In this document: positions 33,422-41,352 of the stretch, one piece after another
How positions within the stretch are numbered: the stretch's first letter is position 1
Layout of the letters: the number at the start of each line of letters is the position of its first letter
NCBI GenBank assembly: GCA_005778405.1
Contig: SXOA01000096.1
Span: 1-64,000 of the forward strand
Length of the DNA stretch: 64,000 nucleotides
DNA from: Planctomycetaceae bacterium
GTDB taxonomy: Bacteria > Planctomycetota > Planctomycetia > Pirellulales > Pirellulaceae
Reading direction: 5' to 3'
The notes under the pieces: generated by a model
What the model saw: only the letters and a program-made list of their open reading frames with translations
What the model was told of the DNA's origin: nothing
Databases searched by the model: none
Program-made: the position numbers and the translations under genes

Positions 33422-36400
33422 ATGAACTCGATCCGTATTGACCTGGGGCATGTCGCCCGTGATTTGAACTTGCCGACCCCCAGCGTGGAACGGACCGTCG
33501 AATTGCTCGACGAGGGGAACACCGTTCCCTTCATCACACGCTATCGCAAGGACCACACTGGCGGGCTCGACGAAGAGCAAATCCGCAGCATTCAGTTTGT
33601 CGTGGCCAAGCTACGCCAGTTGGCGGACCGGAAGCAGACGATTCTCAAGTCGATTGAATTGCAGGGGAAGCTTACCCCCGAGCTGGCCAACCAGATTCAG
33701 AACGCCACCACACCCAAGCGGCTGGAAGATCTCTATCTGCCATTCAAGCTGAAAAAGCAGACGCTGGCGACCAAGGCCCGCGAACAAGGTTTGGAGCCTT
33801 TGGCGGTGGAAATCCTGGAAGCCAGCCCCGCGGCTGCTGATTTGGAAGCCCGGCTGACGGCGCTCATTGATCCGGCCAAGGAATTGGCGAATTCAACCGA
33901 CGTGCTGCAGGGTGTAGGCTATTTGATCGCCGAGCGGTTTGGCGAAAACGCCGAGCTCCGCGGCCGGCTGCGGCGGATTTTTCACCGCAGCGGAAGATTG
34001 GTTTGCACGAAGGTGGAAGCGCCACCGCCGCCGAGTCAGGAAGCGGGGGAAAGCGGTGAGCGGAAAGCGGAAAGCGGAGAGGCTGTTGCAGTAGCGACGG
34101 AAGAACCGCTAGCTGAAGTTGCTCCCGTTCCTGCCGAAGTTTTCGCCACCGGGGCAGCGCCTCCGGCAAATGCAGCTCCGATTGCCGAATCTGCAATTTC
34201 GCCAACGCTTGCTGCTGTAGAAACACCGGCCGCGGAACCGGTTGCCGACTCGTCCCAGTCTGCAATCTCAAATCCGCAATCTGAAATCTCTTCTTCCCCC
34301 AACCCCGAGCCCGCAGCCCCAAGCCCCGAGGCCTCCCTCGTCCCTATCGGCCGCTTGTTCGACAAGCCGCAGGAAGGGACCAAATCTCCCGACGTTCAGC
34401 AGGCCTTAAAGAAGGCCAAGAAGAAGAAAAAGAAAAAGATCATCGGCGAGCACGCCTTCAAAGACTATTACGATTTTCAAGAGCCGTTGCACAAGGTTCC
34501 ACCGCACCGGGTGCTGGCCATCAATCGGGGCGAGCGGGCCCGGGCCATCCGCGTGAAAATTGACGCGGACGTGGAAGCGATGCAGCGGGAGGCGGAGCAA
34601 CTGCTCGTGCCGCCGGGGCATCCCCATGTGGAGTTTCTCAAACAGTGCGTGCGAGATGCATTAACGCGCCTGCTTATCCCCAGCTTGGAGCGGGAGATCC
34701 GCCGTGAGCAGACTGACAAGGCGGAAGAACATGCCGTCGAAGTCTTCATCCGCAACCTCCGCAAGCTGCTGCTGCAGCAACCGACCCGCGGCCAGCGGGT
34801 GCTGGCGATCGACCCCGGTTTCAAGAGCGGCTGCAAAATGGTGGCGCTCGATGAATTCGGCAATGTGCTCGCCCACAGCGTGGTCTATGTCATCGGCAAG
34901 GAAGACCGCCGGACCAAAGCCCGCGAACGTCTGGCCAACTTCGCCAAACAAAACAAAGCCCAGCTCGTCGCCATCGGCAACGGCACCGGCTGCCGCGAGA
35001 CCGAGCAACTTGTGGCCGACGTCCTTGCGGAGGAACTCAAAGACCGGGACATGGCTTATGCGGTCGTCAACGAGGCGGGGGCCAGCATCTATAGCACTAG
35101 CCCCCTCGGTCGCGAAGAGCTGCCGCAGTTTGACGCCTTGCAGCGCGGTGCCATTTCCATCGGCCGCCGCCTGCTCGACCCGCTCTCGGAAATGGTGAAG
35201 ATCAATCCGGCCAATCTCGGCGTCGGCCTCTATCAGCACGACGTGAAGGCCAAGCACTTGCAGGAGTCGCTCGACAACGTCGTCGAATCGTGCGTGAACT
35301 TCGTCGGTGTGGACGTGAACAGCGCCAGCCCGGCGTTGCTGCGTTATGTCTCCGGTATGAACGCCCTCACCGCCCGTCGCGTTTATGAATACCGCCGGGA
35401 GCATGGCCCGTTCAAGAACCGGGACGAGCTGAAAAAAGTCACCGGTTTTGGGGACCAGACCTTCGTGCAGTCAGCCGGCTTTCTCAAGATCATTGGTGGC
35501 GAGAATCCGCTGGACGCCACCTGGATTCACCCCGAAAGCTACGAAATCGCCCAGCGGGTCTTGGGAAAACTAGGTGTCGAGCTCGACGAGCTGGCCAAAC
35601 ACGTTCCCGCGCCGCGAAAAGCGCCCGAGAAGCCGGCTTTTGCGGCGGCGCTAGTTCAGGAGTCAGCGAGTGGGGTAGGCTTCCAGCCTGCCCAAGCAGA
35701 GGAGACAGGAGTCAGGGATCAGGAGTCAGGGACCACTGCCGAGGTGCCGGCAGCGGAGACAGCGGCAAGTCCCGTTGCGGAGGTGGCCGCTGTGGAAGTG
35801 ACGGTCGTAGAATTGAATCCTGCTGTTGCCGACAATTCCAAATCTCCAATCTCAAATCTCAAATCCGAAATCTCTCCTCCCGAGCCCCCAGCCCCAAGCC
35901 CCGAACCCCCCGCTCCCAACCCCATCGCCGAGCGGGCGTCTGGCGTTGACATCACCAAACTGGCCGAGGAGTTGGCAGTCGGCACACTGTTGCTGCAAGA
36001 CATCCTGAACTCCCTCACCCGCCCCGGCCTCGACCCGCGCGATAATGTTCAGGCTCCGGTGTTCCGCCGCGGGATCATGAAACTGGAAGATTTGCAAGCG
36101 GGGATGGAGTTGCAGGGGACGGTTTTGAACGTGGTGGACTTCGGCGTGTTCGTGGACATTGGCCTCTCCGACAGCGGCCTCGTTCACATCAGCCGACTGG
36201 CGGATCGGTTCATCAAGGATCCGCACGAAGTGGTCGGCGTGGGGGACGTGCTCAAGGTTTGGGTGGTCGAAGTCGACAAGACCCGCCGCCGCGTCTCGCT
36301 CACCGCCATAGCCCCCGGCACTCAGCGTCCGCCGCGACCAGCCCGTGAAGAACGGCCGCAACGGGACCAGCGTCCACCGCGGCAGCCGCGGCCCGAAGGG

Positions 36401-36784
36401 GACCGCCGTCCCCAGGGTCAGCGGGGCGGCCAGCCCGCCCAGCAAGGAGCGGGCACTAGCGCCCAAAGTGGGCAGCAAACGGCTCGTCCACCGCATAGCC
36501 GTCCACCTGCGCCGCATGGTGACCGTCCGCCTCGCCAAGGCGGCGGCGGAGGCCGGCGCGACCAGCGCGGCGGCAACCGGGAGCAATATCCCAAGGTGAT
36601 CGAGCGGCCCCCCACCAAGCCCAAAGTATTCAAGCCGCTCACCAAGGCGATGGAAGAAGGGAAGGCTCCCATGCGGTCGTTCTCCGACCTGAAGCAATTG
36701 ATGGAGAAGAAGAAGGAAAAGGACTCGCCGCCGCCTCCGCCGCCCACTGAAGGTGAGGCACCTCCGGCGGCGAATTCCGAATGA
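33422..36784 (+). CDS. tex: Tex-family RNA-binding transcription accessory protein, enlarged
   Basis: 1120 aa against about 770-790 in most Tex proteins. The order is N-terminal HTH region (ERTVELLDEGNTVPFITRYR), the YqgF/RNase-H-like core (RVLAIDPGFKSGCKMVALDE), helix-hairpin-helix (VGVDVNSASPALLRYVSGM, TGFGDQTFVQSAGFL) and an S1 domain near residues 895-965 (GTVLNVVDFGVFVDIGLSDS). Two insertions account for the extra length: about 199-333, and about 740-838, both Pro/Ala/Ser/Glu-rich and largely encoded by heptamer arrays. A Pro/Arg/Gly/Gln-rich tail follows the S1 domain. The conserved core is otherwise intact, so the protein is probably functional. Its stop codon lies in a further heptamer array. 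Tex binds nucleic acids and elongating polymerase. Confidence 0.92.
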   Translation: MNSIRIDLGHVARDLNLPTPSVERTVELLDEGNTVPFITRYRKDHTGGLDEEQIRSIQFVVAKLRQLADRKQTILKSIELQGKLTPELANQIQNATTPKRLEDLYLPFKLKKQTLATKAREQGLEPLAVEILEASPAAADLEARLTALIDPAKELANSTDVLQGVGYLIAERFGENAELRGRLRRIFHRSGRLVCTKVEAPPPPSQEAGESGERKAESGEAVAVATEEPLAEVAPVPAEVFATGAAPPANAAPIAESAISPTLAAVETPAAEPVADSSQSAISNPQSEISSSPNPEPAAPSPEASLVPIGRLFDKPQEGTKSPDVQQALKKAKKKKKKKIIGEHAFKDYYDFQEPLHKVPPHRVLAINRGERARAIRVKIDADVEAMQREAEQLLVPPGHPHVEFLKQCVRDALTRLLIPSLEREIRREQTDKAEEHAVEVFIRNLRKLLLQQPTRGQRVLAIDPGFKSGCKMVALDEFGNVLAHSVVYVIGKEDRRTKARERLANFAKQNKAQLVAIGNGTGCRETEQLVADVLAEELKDRDMAYAVVNEAGASIYSTSPLGREELPQFDALQRGAISIGRRLLDPLSEMVKINPANLGVGLYQHDVKAKHLQESLDNVVESCVNFVGVDVNSASPALLRYVSGMNALTARRVYEYRREHGPFKNRDELKKVTGFGDQTFVQSAGFLKIIGGENPLDATWIHPESYEIAQRVLGKLGVELDELAKHVPAPRKAPEKPAFAAALVQESASGVGFQPAQAEETGVRDQESGTTAEVPAAETAASPVAEVAAVEVTVVELNPAVADNSKSPISNLKSEISPPEPPAPSPEPPAPNPIAERASGVDITKLAEELAVGTLLLQDILNSLTRPGLDPRDNVQAPVFRRGIMKLEDLQAGMELQGTVLNVVDFGVFVDIGLSDSGLVHISRLADRFIKDPHEVVGVGDVLKVWVVEVDKTRRRVSLTAIAPGTQRPPRPAREERPQRDQRPPRQPRPEGDRRPQGQRGGQPAQQGAGTSAQSGQQTARPPHSRPPAPHGDRPPRQGGGGGRRDQRGGNREQYPKVIERPPTKPKVFKPLTKAMEEGKAPMRSFSDLKQLMEKKKEKDSPPPPPPTEGEAPPAANSE
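34035..34083 (+). repeat. Heptamer array in tex insertion 1 (GAAAGCG family, 7 units)
   Basis: Units GTCAGGA, AGCGGGG, GAAAGCG, GTGAGCG, GAAAGCG, GAAAGCG, GAGAGGC run in one 7-base phase. They are translated as a Ser/Glu/Gly/Lys/Ala linker. Confidence 0.75.
34259..34335 (+). repeat. Heptamer array in tex insertion 1 (TCTCAAA then AGCCCCA families, 11 units)
   Basis: Units TCTGCAA, TCTCAAA, TCCGCAA, TCTGAAA, TCTCTTC, TTCCCCC, AACCCCG, AGCCCGC, AGCCCCA, AGCCCCG, AGGCCTC share one phase across two different sequence families. The same two families in the same order recur at 35833-35923. Confidence 0.8.
35674..35735 (+). repeat. Composite palindrome plus heptamer array in tex insertion 2
   Basis: GTAGGCTTCCAGCCTGCCC (35675-35693) is followed by AAGCAGA and the units GGAGACA, GGAGTCA, GGGATCA, GGAGTCA, GGGACCA (35701-35735). 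The reverse complement of 24013-24065 matches this arrangement. In tex the palindrome is read as VGFQPAQ. Confidence 0.78.
35833..35923 (+). repeat. Heptamer array in tex insertion 2 (13 units)
   Basis: Units CAATTCC, AAATCTC, CAATCTC, AAATCTC, AAATCCG, AAATCTC, TCCTCCC, GAGCCCC, CAGCCCC, AAGCCCC, GAACCCC, CCGCTCC, CAACCCC are in one uninterrupted phase. The total of 91 bases is not a multiple of three, yet the gene frame is kept by the flanks. Confidence 0.82.
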
Positions 36785-36855
36785 CGAATTCCGAATGACG
36801 AATGTAAGTCCTCTGGATTCAATTCGTCATTCGTCATTCGAATTTCGTCATTCCG
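36771..36855. repeat. Inverted heptamer arrays covering both stop codons of a convergent pair
   Basis: The left arm has CGAATTC, CGAATGA, CGAATTC, CGAATGA, CGAATGT (36771-36805). The right arm has AATTCGT, CATTCGT, CATTCGA, ATTTCGT, CATTCCG (36821-36855). The arms are near reverse complements. The tex stop TGA (36782-36784) and the sulfatase stop (36848-36850 on the minus strand) both lie inside CGAATGA-type units. The stem would serve as a bidirectional transcription end. Confidence 0.78.
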
Positions 36856-38254
36856 CCAGTTTCCCTGCCGCCCGCCGATTCATCCCCATCTTCTTCTGAT
36901 GGGCATCGCCCAAGTCCTCCCTCGCTGCTTCGGCTAGCTTTTGCAGCCGGGCGACAACATCCGGGTGCTCGGCAGCGACGTTCTTGGACTCGCCGACATC
37001 GGCGTCCAAGTCGAACAGGGCCAGCTCGGTCGTGGCCTGCGTGTAGCCGCCGGGTTGGCCGTCCTTGCCGGCGGGGCCGGTGAGGCTGGGGACTGGGTGG
37101 GGGAAGACGAGCTTCCACTTTCCGGCGCGGACGCCGTCGAGGCCATAGTTCCAGTAGTAATAGAAATGGTCGGTCGGTGACTTGGCTTCTTTCACTCCAG
37201 AGAGGAGCGGCCAGATGTCGTGGCCGTCGATGAGGCGGTCCTTGGGGGCGGAACTGCCGGCGAGTTTGGCGAATGTCGGGAGCACGTCCATCGTGCTGGC
37301 GATTTCGTCGCACACAGAACCGGCGGGAATCTTCTCCGGCCAGCGGGCGACGCAGGAGACGCGGTGGCCACCTTCCCAGGTCGTCCCTTTTCCTTCCCGC
37401 AACTTCCCCGCGGAGCCGGCGTGGTTGCCGTAGCTGAGCCAGGGGCCGTTGTCGCTGGTGAAGAGAACGAGCGTGTTGTCGTCCAGGCCATGTTCCTTGA
37501 GAGCCGTCAGGATCTGGCCGACGCTCCAGTCGATTTCCATGATCACATCGCCGTACAGCCCCTGCTTACTCTTCCCCTTGAACTTCTCGGAGACATGCAG
37601 CGGCACGTGCGGCATGGAGTGAGGCACGTAGAGAAAGAACGGCTTGGCTTTGTTCGCCGTAATGAACTTCACCGCCCGCTCCGTGTACCACGTCGTGAGC
37701 TGCGTCTGATCGGGCATCGTCTCGATGTTTTTCTCCTGCTCAATCAGCGGCAATGGAGGGAAAGTCTTGTTGGTCGGGTGCTTGGGCCACATGTCATTGG
37801 AATACGGCAGGCCGAAATACTGGTCAAAGCCGTGCCGCGTCGGCAGGAACTGCGGAGCATCCCCCAGGTGCCACTTCCCGAAGATTGCCGTGGCGTACCC
37901 CTTCTCCTTCAGAATCTCCGGCAGCAGGACTTCGTTCTCGTGGATCCCGGTCTTCGCCTTCGGCCCGAGCGCCCCCAGAATCCCCACCCGCTGCGGATAA
38001 CACCCCGTCAAGAGCGCCGCCCGCGACGCGCTGCATACCGCCGCTGCCGTATGAAAATCCGTCAGCCGCAATCCCTCTTTGGCCAACCGGTTTAAGTTTG
38101 GCGTCTCCCAGTCGTGCGTGCCGAACGAATCGATGTCCGCGTAACCGAGATCGTCGCAGTAGATGATTACGAAGTTGGGGGGAGGCTCGGTGCCTACCGT
38201 AATGGGCGCGATGATTCCCCAAAATAGAAGTACAAGCGGCAAGAAACGGATCAT
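36848..38254 (-). CDS. Sulfatase (arylsulfatase A-like), secreted
   Basis: 468 aa. GAGGAAAA upstream supports the ATG at 38254, which starts a signal peptide ([18 protein letters not shown]). Metal-site Asp pair in [11 protein letters not shown]; formylglycine motif CSASR with Cys74, the accepted C-x-A-x-R variant, followed by [51 protein letters not shown] and [14 protein letters not shown] complete the fold. Likely periplasmic sulfate-ester hydrolase. The last residues and stop lie in a heptamer repeat shared with the convergent tex gene, so the extreme C-terminus may have been overwritten. Divergent from fabI across about 300 bases. Confidence 0.92.
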   Translation of the reverse strand: MIRFLPLVLLFWGIIAPITVGTEPPPNFVIIYCDDLGYADIDSFGTHDWETPNLNRLAKEGLRLTDFHTAAAVCSASRAALLTGCYPQRVGILGALGPKAKTGIHENEVLLPEILKEKGYATAIFGKWHLGDAPQFLPTRHGFDQYFGLPYSNDMWPKHPTNKTFPPLPLIEQEKNIETMPDQTQLTTWYTERAVKFITANKAKPFFLYVPHSMPHVPLHVSEKFKGKSKQGLYGDVIMEIDWSVGQILTALKEHGLDDNTLVLFTSDNGPWLSYGNHAGSAGKLREGKGTTWEGGHRVSCVARWPEKIPAGSVCDEIASTMDVLPTFAKLAGSSAPKDRLIDGHDIWPLLSGVKEAKSPTDHFYYYWNYGLDGVRAGKWKLVFPHPVPSLTGPAGKDGQPGGYTQATTELALFDLDADVGESKNVAAEHPDVVARLQKLAEAAREDLGDAHQKKMGMNRRAAGKLAE

Positions 38255-38552
38255 TGACGTTTTCCTCACGAAAGTGCGGCACCGAATCCTGCCAGGATTC
38301 CGATGGCCACGCATAAGATTAAGGTTAGCAGTGGAATTAGAAACAAGAAGAAAGCACATGCCAAAGGCTCGTCCGAGCACCTGGAGGAGACTCTCTATTT
38401 GGCTCAGAATGAACGCGGGGCGATTCGTACGGGTTCGGCTCCATCCCCATATGGTACACAGCGTTTTATCCGCCGTGGCTCAAACGGGCCGAAGGCGTTA
38501 TTCTGTGGGTTCACACAACAGCTATGTTCCACAGGCACGAGAGGAATATGCG

Positions 38553-39374
38553 ATGGGACTCTTCACCGGCAAAAGAGGTTTGATACTCGGCGTTGCGAAC
38601 GACTGGTCGATTGCTTGGTATATCGCCAAGGCGATTATGGACGAAGGAGGTGTGTGCGGGTTTTCGCATCTGCCGGATAAGCCGGAGGATGAGCGGAAGA
38701 AGAACCGGGGGCGGGTGGCAAAATGCACCGACCAGTATCCGCAGACGACGAAGTTCCTGCTGCCGCTGGATGTGCAGAAGGATGCGGACATTGCCGCGTT
38801 CATGGCCAAGGCCAAGGAGGAGTTCGGGCAGATTGATTTCCTGCTCCACAGCATTGCCTTCGCTACGCTCGACGACATTAAGAAAGACACGATCGCTTGC
38901 AGCCGCGAGGGGTTCAAACTGGCGATGGACATTAGCGCCTACAGCCTGCTGGCGGTTTGCAACGCGGCCAAGGAGATTATGTCGCCGCAGAGCTCGATCC
39001 TGACGCTGACCTATTTCGGCGGCGAGCGGATTGTGGCCGGCTATAACATTATGGGAGTCTGCAAGGCGACGCTGGATGCCTGTATGAAGTATGCCGCCTA
39101 TGAACTGGGGCCGCGCGGGATTCGGGTGAATGCCCTCTCCGCCGGGCCGCTCAAGACGCTGGCCAGCAGTGCCGTGGGAGCGAAGGGGATGGAAGGACTG
39201 TACGCTGCCGTCGCTCCGCTCGGCCGTAACGTCACGCATGAAGAAGTCGGCCGCGTCGGGGCCTTCTTGCTCTCAGATGCTTCCAACGGCATCAGTGCCG
39301 AGATCCTACACGTCGACGGCGGCTATAACGCGATGGGAAGTCCGGGGCGAATGCTGGATCAAATAGGGAAGTAA
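38553..39374 (+). CDS. fabI: Enoyl-[acyl-carrier-protein] reductase (NADH)
   Basis: 273 aa. GAGGA at 38541-38545 lies seven bases before the ATG at 38553. It is an atypical short-chain reductase with LILGVANDWSIAWYIAKA (the FabI-type G-x5-S-I-A nucleotide loop), LLHSIAFA, the catalytic Tyr-x6-Lys in YNIMGVCKATLDA, GIRVNALSAGPLKTLA and a GVGRVGAFLLSD-like C-terminal block. It reduces trans-2-enoyl-ACP in the last step of each fatty-acid elongation cycle in the cytoplasm. The 298-base region upstream (38255-38552), shared with the divergent sulfatase, has no gene and must hold both promoters; no consensus promoter is obvious. Confidence 0.93.
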   Translation: MGLFTGKRGLILGVANDWSIAWYIAKAIMDEGGVCGFSHLPDKPEDERKKNRGRVAKCTDQYPQTTKFLLPLDVQKDADIAAFMAKAKEEFGQIDFLLHSIAFATLDDIKKDTIACSREGFKLAMDISAYSLLAVCNAAKEIMSPQSSILTLTYFGGERIVAGYNIMGVCKATLDACMKYAAYELGPRGIRVNALSAGPLKTLASSAVGAKGMEGLYAAVAPLGRNVTHEEVGRVGAFLLSDASNGISAEILHVDGGYNAMGSPGRMLDQIGK

Positions 39375-39377
39375 GGG

Positions 39378-39414
39378 GTCGGGAGGAGTTTTCGCGGCGA
39401 AAACCCCTCCCGAC
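39378..39414. terminator. 18-bp palindrome between fabI and the Nudix gene
   Basis: 39378-39395 and 39397-39414 are reverse complements at 17 of 18 positions around one central base (core GTTTTCGCGGCGAAAAC). It begins three bases after the fabI stop and ends ten bases before the next start. A terminator or REP-like element; the inner TTTTCGC/GCGAAAA resembles the inner part of the repeat at 30166-30205. Confidence 0.65.
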
Positions 39415-39424
39415 GCCGTCCATA

Positions 39425-39802
39425 ATGACCAAGCAAATTGCCATTGCCGTGGTCGAGCATGAGGGCTGCTTCCTGATCGGCCAGCGGCCTCCGGGTGTGC
39501 CGCTAGCGGGGTTGTGGGAGTTTCCCGGCGGCAAGATGGAACCGAACGAGACTGCCAAGGAAGCGGCTGTGCGGGAATGTCGCGAGGAAACGGGACTGAC
39601 CGTGGAAGCCGTGGGGACGTGGCTAGTTCAAGAAGAAGAATACCCGCACGGGCGAGTCCGCTTGCATTTCATCGCTTGCCGTCTGGCGAGTAAGGAGACT
39701 GGCCTTCCGCATGAACCGTTTCTCTGGGCGGCGCGTGGAAAGCTGTTGGAATATGAATTCCCGTCGGGGAATCGCGAGCTGCTGAGGAGGCTGACAGCGT
39801 AG
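39425..39802 (+). CDS. Nudix hydrolase, MutT/NudG-like
   Basis: 125 aa, usual MutT length. The Nudix box is intact (GGKMEPNETAKEAAVRECREE then TG), with the Gly, the REXXEE metal-binding glutamates and the following Leu. The N-terminus IAIAVVEHEGCFLIGQRPPG and the preceding GLWEFPGG are typical of 8-oxo-dGTPase or (d)CTP pyrophosphohydrolases. It hydrolyses nucleoside triphosphates with damaged or alternative bases in the cytoplasm. Possibly transcribed with fabI, although an 18-bp palindrome separates them. The stop codon region merges with a long inverted repeat (39796-39890). Confidence 0.9.
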   Translation: MTKQIAIAVVEHEGCFLIGQRPPGVPLAGLWEFPGGKMEPNETAKEAAVRECREETGLTVEAVGTWLVQEEEYPHGRVRLHFIACRLASKETGLPHEPFLWAARGKLLEYEFPSGNRELLRRLTA

Positions 39803-39890
39803 CGACACGCGGCCCGCGTGTCGGCTTGCATCCTGAGAAGCGCAAGCATCTTTCCGGCGGAAGCCAGCACGCGGGCCGCGTGCGGCTACG
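39796..39890. repeat. Nested palindromes flanking a short loop after the Nudix gene
   Basis: 39796-39824 and the reverse complement of 39862-39890 agree at about 24 of 29 positions; each contains a near-palindrome ACGCGGCCCGCGT or CGCGGGCCGCG. An inner stem (GCTTGC at 39823-39828 with GCAAGC at 39841-39846) lies between them. The Nudix stop codon overlaps the left edge. The rest of the 39803-40091 interval contains no gene. Confidence 0.65.
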
Positions 39891-40091
39891 CGAACTGCTC
39901 TTGGAGATTCCGCCTCGATTGGATTAGTCTTTGTAAGCGTTACAAAAGGGGGGCAGCAAAAATGGCCTGTTTCGGCCCGTTTTTGCCGCCACAACCCCGC
40001 GGCCCGCCATTTGCTTTCCCGCAGCATCGGCAGCCACGAGGCCTGGAAGGATTCAGGCCGAACCGACCCGCTCATCTAAGGACCTAAGAGC

Positions 40092-41297
40092 ATGGAAGCT
40101 CGACTCTTGTCAGTCGCCCTGGTGGCGGCTGCGCTGCTCTCCTGCGGCGCGAATTACCGGTCGCAAAACTTCATCGTCCATTCGTCGTCGTCGGACCAAA
40201 TCGCTAGCGAAGTCTGCGTCGCCGCCGAGACCTATCGCCGCGACCTGGCGATCCAGTGGCTCGGCCATGAATTGCCTCCGTGGCGCGAGCCCTGCCCCAT
40301 CAACCTCAGCCGCGTCCGCCCGCAAGAACCCGCCAGCGGCAAGACCAGCTTCTATTTCCGCGGCAGCGAGCCCTTCGGCTGGGACATGGAAGTAAACGGA
40401 ACGCGGGAGCGAGTGCTCGATTCGGTCCTGCCACATGAGATCACGCACACGATCTTCGCCACTCACTTTGGCGCTCCATTGCCGCGGTGGGCGGACGAAG
40501 GAGGATGCACCACGGTGGAACACGCCAGCGAGAAAGCCAAACAGGACGCCAACCTGATCCGCTTTCTCAAAGGGAACAAGGGAATCTCCTTCAATAAAAT
40601 GTTTGCCATGAAGGAATATCCGCGCGAAATGCTGCCGCTATATGCCCAAGGCCATTCGCTAACCCGCTTTCTGATCATGCTGGGAGGAGAGAAGGGAAGG
40701 CCAAAATTCGTGAACTACGTCGCCGACGGGATGCGGCAGAACAACTGGACCAGGGCAACCAGTGAGCACTACGGATACCGGAGCCTGTCCGACTTACAAG
40801 TTGCCTGGCTGGAGTGGGTGAAGCAAGGGAGCCCGGCGATCGAGACCACTCCCAGTCGCGATTCGCTCGCGGAGAATGGCATCAAAGACTTGGGCCCGGC
40901 TCAGAACTACCAGATTCCACCACGCCCCGACACCTTCGGCGGTCAGCCCGAGCGGCAGCAAATTCAGCAGCTGGGCGGAGAGCAGAACGTCGCCCGGCCG
41001 ACGACCAGTGGCTGGTATTCGCGGCAGAAGGACCGCCCCCGGAGCGAGACATTACCAGCGGCGACATCGCCATCGGCCTTTCCGCCCGAGGATGTCTTGC
41101 AGCCCGTGCGCAGGCACCCGGCGAATTCCGCGAAGGAGCCCAGCCGCAACCGCGAGGACACCCGTCCGCCCCTTCCCGGTCGCAAACTGCTGATGGAATG
41201 GTCCCGTACGCCGCGCGACGTGAGAGAACCCGCTCCCGTCTACGCTGCCGACGAAAGAAACTCGGCCCTGGTAGCCAGCGAGACCCAAGTGCGGTAA
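40092..41297 (+). CDS. Putative secreted zinc metallopeptidase (gluzincin type)
   Basis: 401 aa. A hydrophobic N-terminus ending LLSC (Cys18) could be a lipoprotein signal. The HEITH motif (115-119) and the downstream WADEG (Glu136) give the HExxH...E zinc site of gluzincins such as the peptidase MA-like group. The fold core ends at about residue 245. The C-terminal 150 residues are Pro/Arg/Gln-rich and probably disordered. Similar proteins are annotated in planctomycetes as hypothetical or peptidase MA-like. It likely acts outside the cytoplasm; substrate unknown. The ATG at 40092 has only a weak AAGGACC upstream. The next gene follows after a heptamer array. Confidence 0.68.
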   Translation: MEARLLSVALVAAALLSCGANYRSQNFIVHSSSSDQIASEVCVAAETYRRDLAIQWLGHELPPWREPCPINLSRVRPQEPASGKTSFYFRGSEPFGWDMEVNGTRERVLDSVLPHEITHTIFATHFGAPLPRWADEGGCTTVEHASEKAKQDANLIRFLKGNKGISFNKMFAMKEYPREMLPLYAQGHSLTRFLIMLGGEKGRPKFVNYVADGMRQNNWTRATSEHYGYRSLSDLQVAWLEWVKQGSPAIETTPSRDSLAENGIKDLGPAQNYQIPPRPDTFGGQPERQQIQQLGGEQNVARPTTSGWYSRQKDRPRSETLPAATSPSAFPPEDVLQPVRRHPANSAKEPSRNREDTRPPLPGRKLLMEWSRTPRDVREPAPVYAADERNSALVASETQVR

Positions 41298-41315
41298 GTA
41301 AGGTCTATCGACCTC

Positions 41316-41350
41316 CGTCATTAGACATTAGTGCTTCGTCATTCGCTTCC
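41316..41350 (+). repeat. Heptamer array directly before a GTG start
   Basis: Units CGTCATT, AGACATT, AGTGCTT, CGTCATT, CGCTTCC occupy 41316-41350 in one phase, leaving two bases before the GTG at 41353. The array therefore occupies the place where a ribosome-binding site would be expected, and none is visible. Confidence 0.65.
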
Positions 41351-41352
41351 CC

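Noticed and set aside
38163-38552. N-terminal extension of FabI by 130 residues
   Set aside because: The FabI core starts at 38553 with a good Shine-Dalgarno; the extension covers the divergent promoter region and part of the sulfatase gene.
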